DNA of 31,186 nucleotides from Thoreauomyces humboldtii (taxonomy: Eukaryota > Chytridiomycota > Chytridiomycetes > Spizellomycetales > Powellomycetaceae). The stretch spans positions 1-31,186 of the forward strand of contig JADGJA010000197.1 of the NCBI GenBank assembly GCA_027596035.1. The letters run 5' to 3'. This document shows positions 27,854 to 31,186 of the stretch, in pieces. A program made the translations under genes and the position numbers. The notes beneath the pieces are model-generated. The model had not been told where the DNA came from. It made no database searches and saw only the letters and a program-made list of their open reading frames with translations. How positions within the stretch are numbered: the stretch's first letter is position 1; the number at the start of each line of letters is the position of its first letter.

Positions 27854-30280
27854 CTAAGCCAGGTAACGATCAGTACCAGGGTGGTGGAGTATCAAACCAA
27901 GGATTGAGTGCGGGGCGCTACTGGGACCAAAACCGCCCACGACGCCAAGGAGGGCCGCAAAAACAATCTCGGTTGTGACGGCGCCCATGAGGAGTTGATG
28001 ATAAGCAACCGAGCCGCCGGCGTTTTTCCAGTAGCGAGCAATGTAGATTCCAACTGTGGTGGGCCGAGAGAGCATCAAGAAGAAGTTCATGAACAAGGCA
28101 TTGACACCATAAATAATGCACTTACACGGATATATGAAGCCAAAGCCCGCGTACATGGTAATTTTGCAAATGCTTGCTTCAGTCTTCGTTACTTTCAGGA
28201 GCGCATCGACAAATTTCTCATGCGAACCCATGAAAAACGTTCAGTCTATACAGCCCCGCGGTCTCGGAATTCATAGCAGTTGCGCCGGTATAGAAATTCA
28301 CCATCGCATGCTGCCGACCTTTCACTCCATGGTACGACGGGCTGACGGTTCCACTCGTCGCAAAAATCATCTGCATGTCGTCCCTTGTGATTGCAACATC
28401 GTACGGGTTGCCCGTATTTAAAGCGCGGGAGAACGTCATCTTGTGTGCGTAGATATGCGACGGTACAATCGCAAAATCTAGCACAGAGAGCGCACCGCCG
28501 TATGCTGTGTCGGGTTTGGGTACCTCGAGGTCTTTGCTCCAAGAGTCCTGGCATGTCCAGGTTCCTGCAGCAGTGTCGTGTCGGAAAAGGTATATGTCGG
28601 CGGGAAGCATGTTCTTGCCAAATCCAAACCCGACCCAACAAGAGGCGTCGGTCTCGACGGCAAAGTTGATTTGATCTACGTCAATGCTCCACGAAAGCTT
28701 CATGATTCCCGTAACAATAATCGAGTTTGACAAAGCGTCTGATAGCTTTGTTAGCTGTGCGCCAAGGACGGAATCTGGCGTCGTGACCGTGAACGGATTG
28801 TCGGGAAACACCGTGATGTTGGTATTCATTTTGATCAACATCCCAAGCGTGCCATTGGCTTTGACCTTGAGAAGCTCTTCGGCGGTGAGGACGTTGGGGC
28901 TTTCATACCAGAACCGATCACCGTCGCGCAGGCGCAAGAGCTGCTCGGAAATGATTGCGGTGGATAGAGGACCAAGAGTGGACGAGGACGAGTGATCCTC
29001 GACAATAGCACCGACGTAAGCGTCTACGTCGTCATGTTGGGACACAGCAGCTTGAGTTGAGTGACGAGCGTCTCATCGCTGGACACATCGCCCCACCTGG
29101 TGACTACCGGCAGACCGTAAGCGACCCGTAGCGTTAAGTAATCGGCCATCCCCATCTCCCGGCCGCTAGAAAAAAACCAGAATATAAGCAATGCGCATTA
29201 CGCTGCCATCCACGATCAGGCAGCATGTTTCACAACCCTACCGCTGAATGTCGATCGCGACAAGATCATAATGAGGATGTTCGATGGGCATCTTGTTTCT
29301 AACCACTGGTGCGTAGCGACCGTCGACGTTCTGCTCCGGTTGAGTAGGAAATCCGCGGATGATGCTCTCTATACCGTCACTCAAAAGAAATGGGGTCTGA
29401 TCTTCAAGAAAAACTTCTTCCATGACCTTCGCAAAAGGGGCAAAACGTAAAGTTCGTCAATCGAGATTCAGCACCTTGACAATTCAAAGACCAATGTACC
29501 AGAGGGCCGTTTTTGAAAACTTGACCGTTCGCATCATAGCGGAGTACAAGCGAATTCAGCGCACTGTGGCCATATCGCAAGCCCACATTCGAAAACGCAA
29601 GATCAATCGCTGTGTTGACGGGCGAATTATAGCCCTTGTAGGCAACAGGCACGGTGCCCAGACGCATGAGGTGATAAAAGTTGAGCGTGATGTGCTGAAT
29701 AGTCGCAATTACCATTTTGCGGGCTTTCTGATAGATCTGCTCGTCGTTCTAGTCCGGGTAGGCTGTCTTGATAAGCCGCGCGCGACGATTGTGCTCGCGA
29801 AATACGAGCAGGTGTGGGACCGTCAGGTGCGGAACCAAGCTGATGGGGCCCCAAACCCATTTAAACTCGGCGGCGGCCGAATCGTATGGTGGGGTTTCGC
29901 CGAGGGTGGCCATTCAGTGAGCTGCCTCTCCTGTCTGTTCGACTGCGAGATAGCAAGAGAGACAAATCAAATATTCTTTACAGATCAACATTTCCGAGGA
30001 ATATCATAGGCGGACCGCTCTCCTCTTCGCGTGCAGTCAGGGTAAGATAACCCGCATCATAATAGTATAGCCCAAGGTGGTGCTTATTTTCTTCTTCAAG
30101 ACTCAACTCGAGCGCGGACGAAGAGATTTTCGTCACTACAGTCATTCCATCGGACACGAACTGAGACATTCCGAGGTGGTATGCCACTGCGGGCAGACCG
30201 CCTCCGTCAGGGAGGGTCGCTGGACGACACAGAACAGCTTCGGAATCGGCGAGCGCAACGGTGACCCTGTGCGCGCTCAC
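27854..30280 (-). pseudogene. animal-type haem peroxidase - DOMON - cytochrome b561 fusion, apparently disrupted
   Basis: Haem peroxidase motifs run in order: FREHNRRARL and ARKMVIATIQHITLNFY near 29700-29800, LRYGHSALNSLVLRYD (proximal His) near 29560, DGIESIIRG, DLVAIDIQR then GREMGMADY across a 76-nt intron (29166-29241), and LGPLSTAIISEQLLRLRDGDRFWYE near 28930. A DOMON domain follows (MKLSWSIDVDQINFAVE, CWVGFGFGK), then NVFHGF and GIYIARYWKN, which match a cytochrome b561 core joined by a 72-nt intron (28054-28125). The fusion suggests a membrane redox enzyme using transmembrane electron transfer. TAG at 29749-29751 replaces a residue expected to be Trp, and a one-base frame change is needed at about 29044. 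The 5' part, about 29978-30280, is only tentatively included. Confidence 0.55.
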
Positions 30281-30545
30281 CTTGCTGACTACGAAGCAAC
30301 AGAAGCAGCCATGATGCTCAGCTTCGCGAGTGTTGGGCAGCCGAGAGTTTGGTTCAAGGTTAAACTAGCCAGGGACAAGGCTCGAGTATGGAAAGTTACG
30401 TAATGGACGTGGGTTTGCGAGACGGTTTGCTGTTTGAGTGCACGGAAAGACAGGCGCCGCGTATACTATAAGGTAAAAATAGCTTGATATTATTTTCTGA
30501 TATCTCCCGTATAACCGTCAACATGTTTCGCTTCTTGACCAGGAT

Positions 30546-31055
30546 TCATCCTTGGTATTGACTGAAAGCTTCCTCAAAAGCAAGCATGACAAGTTCCTCG
30601 GCTCCACGTGCTTCAAAATAATTATGAACGACACTGTGGTTGCGTGTTTCCGGGAAGTCCGGGGGATCAGCTACGTCCCTTGCGAAATTGCCTACTTCGG
30701 TGAGCTCATCATCCTCCTGGGACTGTAGCCAGGCTTTGAAGGAAGACACGACGATAGTTGCGAGGGCAGATGTTGACACTAGCGGATCAGCCAGAACGAT
30801 AAGGTACAAGTCAGGCTCCTTGTACACGAGGGATGGGCTCGGTTCGGTACACGTTGACTTATCGGATGTTTGGAGGTCTTCGCGGGTGCGAAGGGGGTGG
30901 TGAGAGAGAGGGCGTGCGCGGAGGTTCGGAGCCTTCGGTGCCGTCCGCCCACAGCGCGTCCGCTCATCGCAAAGCAAGGTTCCAATCGCACCCATCGTCA
31001 TCTTCAGCCTCCACCCTAAAGCCCATCCCTTACGGTTTGCCTGCACATCAGACAT
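30546..31055 (-). CDS. hypothetical 169-aa protein
   Basis: I do not recognise it. The C-terminal 100 residues look coding: an acidic, partly helical region with PDLYLIVLADPLVSTSALATIVV, KAWLQSQEDDELTEVGNFA and VMLAFEEAFSQYQ. The N-terminal part is Arg/Pro-rich and less convincing, and the start at 31055 may be wrong or replaced by an upstream exon. It is close to the window end, so the gene may be incomplete. Confidence 0.4.
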   Translation of the reverse strand: MSDVQANRKGWALGWRLKMTMGAIGTLLCDERTRCGRTAPKAPNLRARPLSHHPLRTREDLQTSDKSTCTEPSPSLVYKEPDLYLIVLADPLVSTSALATIVVSSFKAWLQSQEDDELTEVGNFARDVADPPDFPETRNHSVVHNYFEARGAEELVMLAFEEAFSQYQG

Positions 31056-31158
31056 TCAAGTGTAACGTCGAATAAAGCCAAGGTGGCCGTTGATCGCTCA
31101 ATCTTTTCCACACACAAGCCTTTGCGCCTCCCTTGCGGCTGTTCAATCAGAACATCGC

Positions 31159-31186
31159 ATATATACATATATATATATATATATAT
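31159..31186. repeat. AT microsatellite at the window end
   Basis: An almost pure run of AT dinucleotides extends to the last base; this may be why the contig or window stops here. Confidence 0.9.

Noticed and set aside
1..31186. CRISPR arrays or bacterial operon features
   Set aside because: No regularly spaced direct repeats with unique spacers are present, and introns and protein families are eukaryotic.

Overview
The window looks like a filamentous or yeast-like fungal chromosome segment, probably from a basidiomycete (lineage is inference). The host-type genes have short GT-AG introns of roughly 65-100 nt, GC-rich codons and fungal families: an MRP-type ABC transporter, a TAP-family alpha/beta hydrolase, a velvet-domain regulator, and a haem peroxidase-DOMON-b561 protein. 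Two stretches, about 1-7.2 kb and 13.7-20.2 kb, are different. They carry DNA-virus- or plasmid-type replication genes with no close counterpart in ordinary fungal gene content, so I read them as an endogenised large-DNA-virus-like or plasmid-like element.

Left viral-like block. On the minus strand lie a GIY-YIG/T5orf172 nuclease with two in-frame stops, an unknown 145-aa protein, a 75-aa helical protein ending in a conserved RLYRY/RLVPYHL tail, and a 119-aa protein with 7-residue repeats. On the plus strand lies a herpes/PrimPol-type archaeo-eukaryotic primase followed by a UL9-type (Herpes_ori_bp) superfamily 2 helicase. Directly downstream, at 6.68-7.12 kb, are four iterated inverted repeats with AT-rich loops, a candidate replication origin or regulatory array.

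Host island. A remnant coding segment at 7.5-7.8 kb is followed by an intact four-exon ABC transporter (8141-12443). A direct copy of this transporter's promoter and first 29 codons lies at 14317-14742, inside the right viral-like block.

Right viral-like block. It holds an 87-aa ORF, an F-box-like fragment cut by the ABC copy, a paralogue of the helical RLVPYHL protein, a NUMOD1-like protein, and a D5-type primase-helicase on the minus strand. An imperfect 288-bp palindrome lies upstream of the D5 gene. It shares the 11-mer CGGCACTCGAA with the left iterated array.

Both replication genes are split by the same ~200-bp solo-LTR-like element, each copy with its own 5-bp target-site duplication (TCCTT and TCAAG). 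In the D5 gene, removing the insert and one duplication keeps the frame exactly. The primase-UL9 pair additionally needs a very short intron or a frame change. I see no capsid, packaging ATPase or DNA polymerase gene, so only a replication module and small accessory genes are visible.

Beyond 22 kb the region is ordinary fungal: an intact TAP-type hydrolase, then a velvet gene and a peroxidase-DOMON-b561 gene that both look broken, and a hypothetical gene near an AT microsatellite at the window end.
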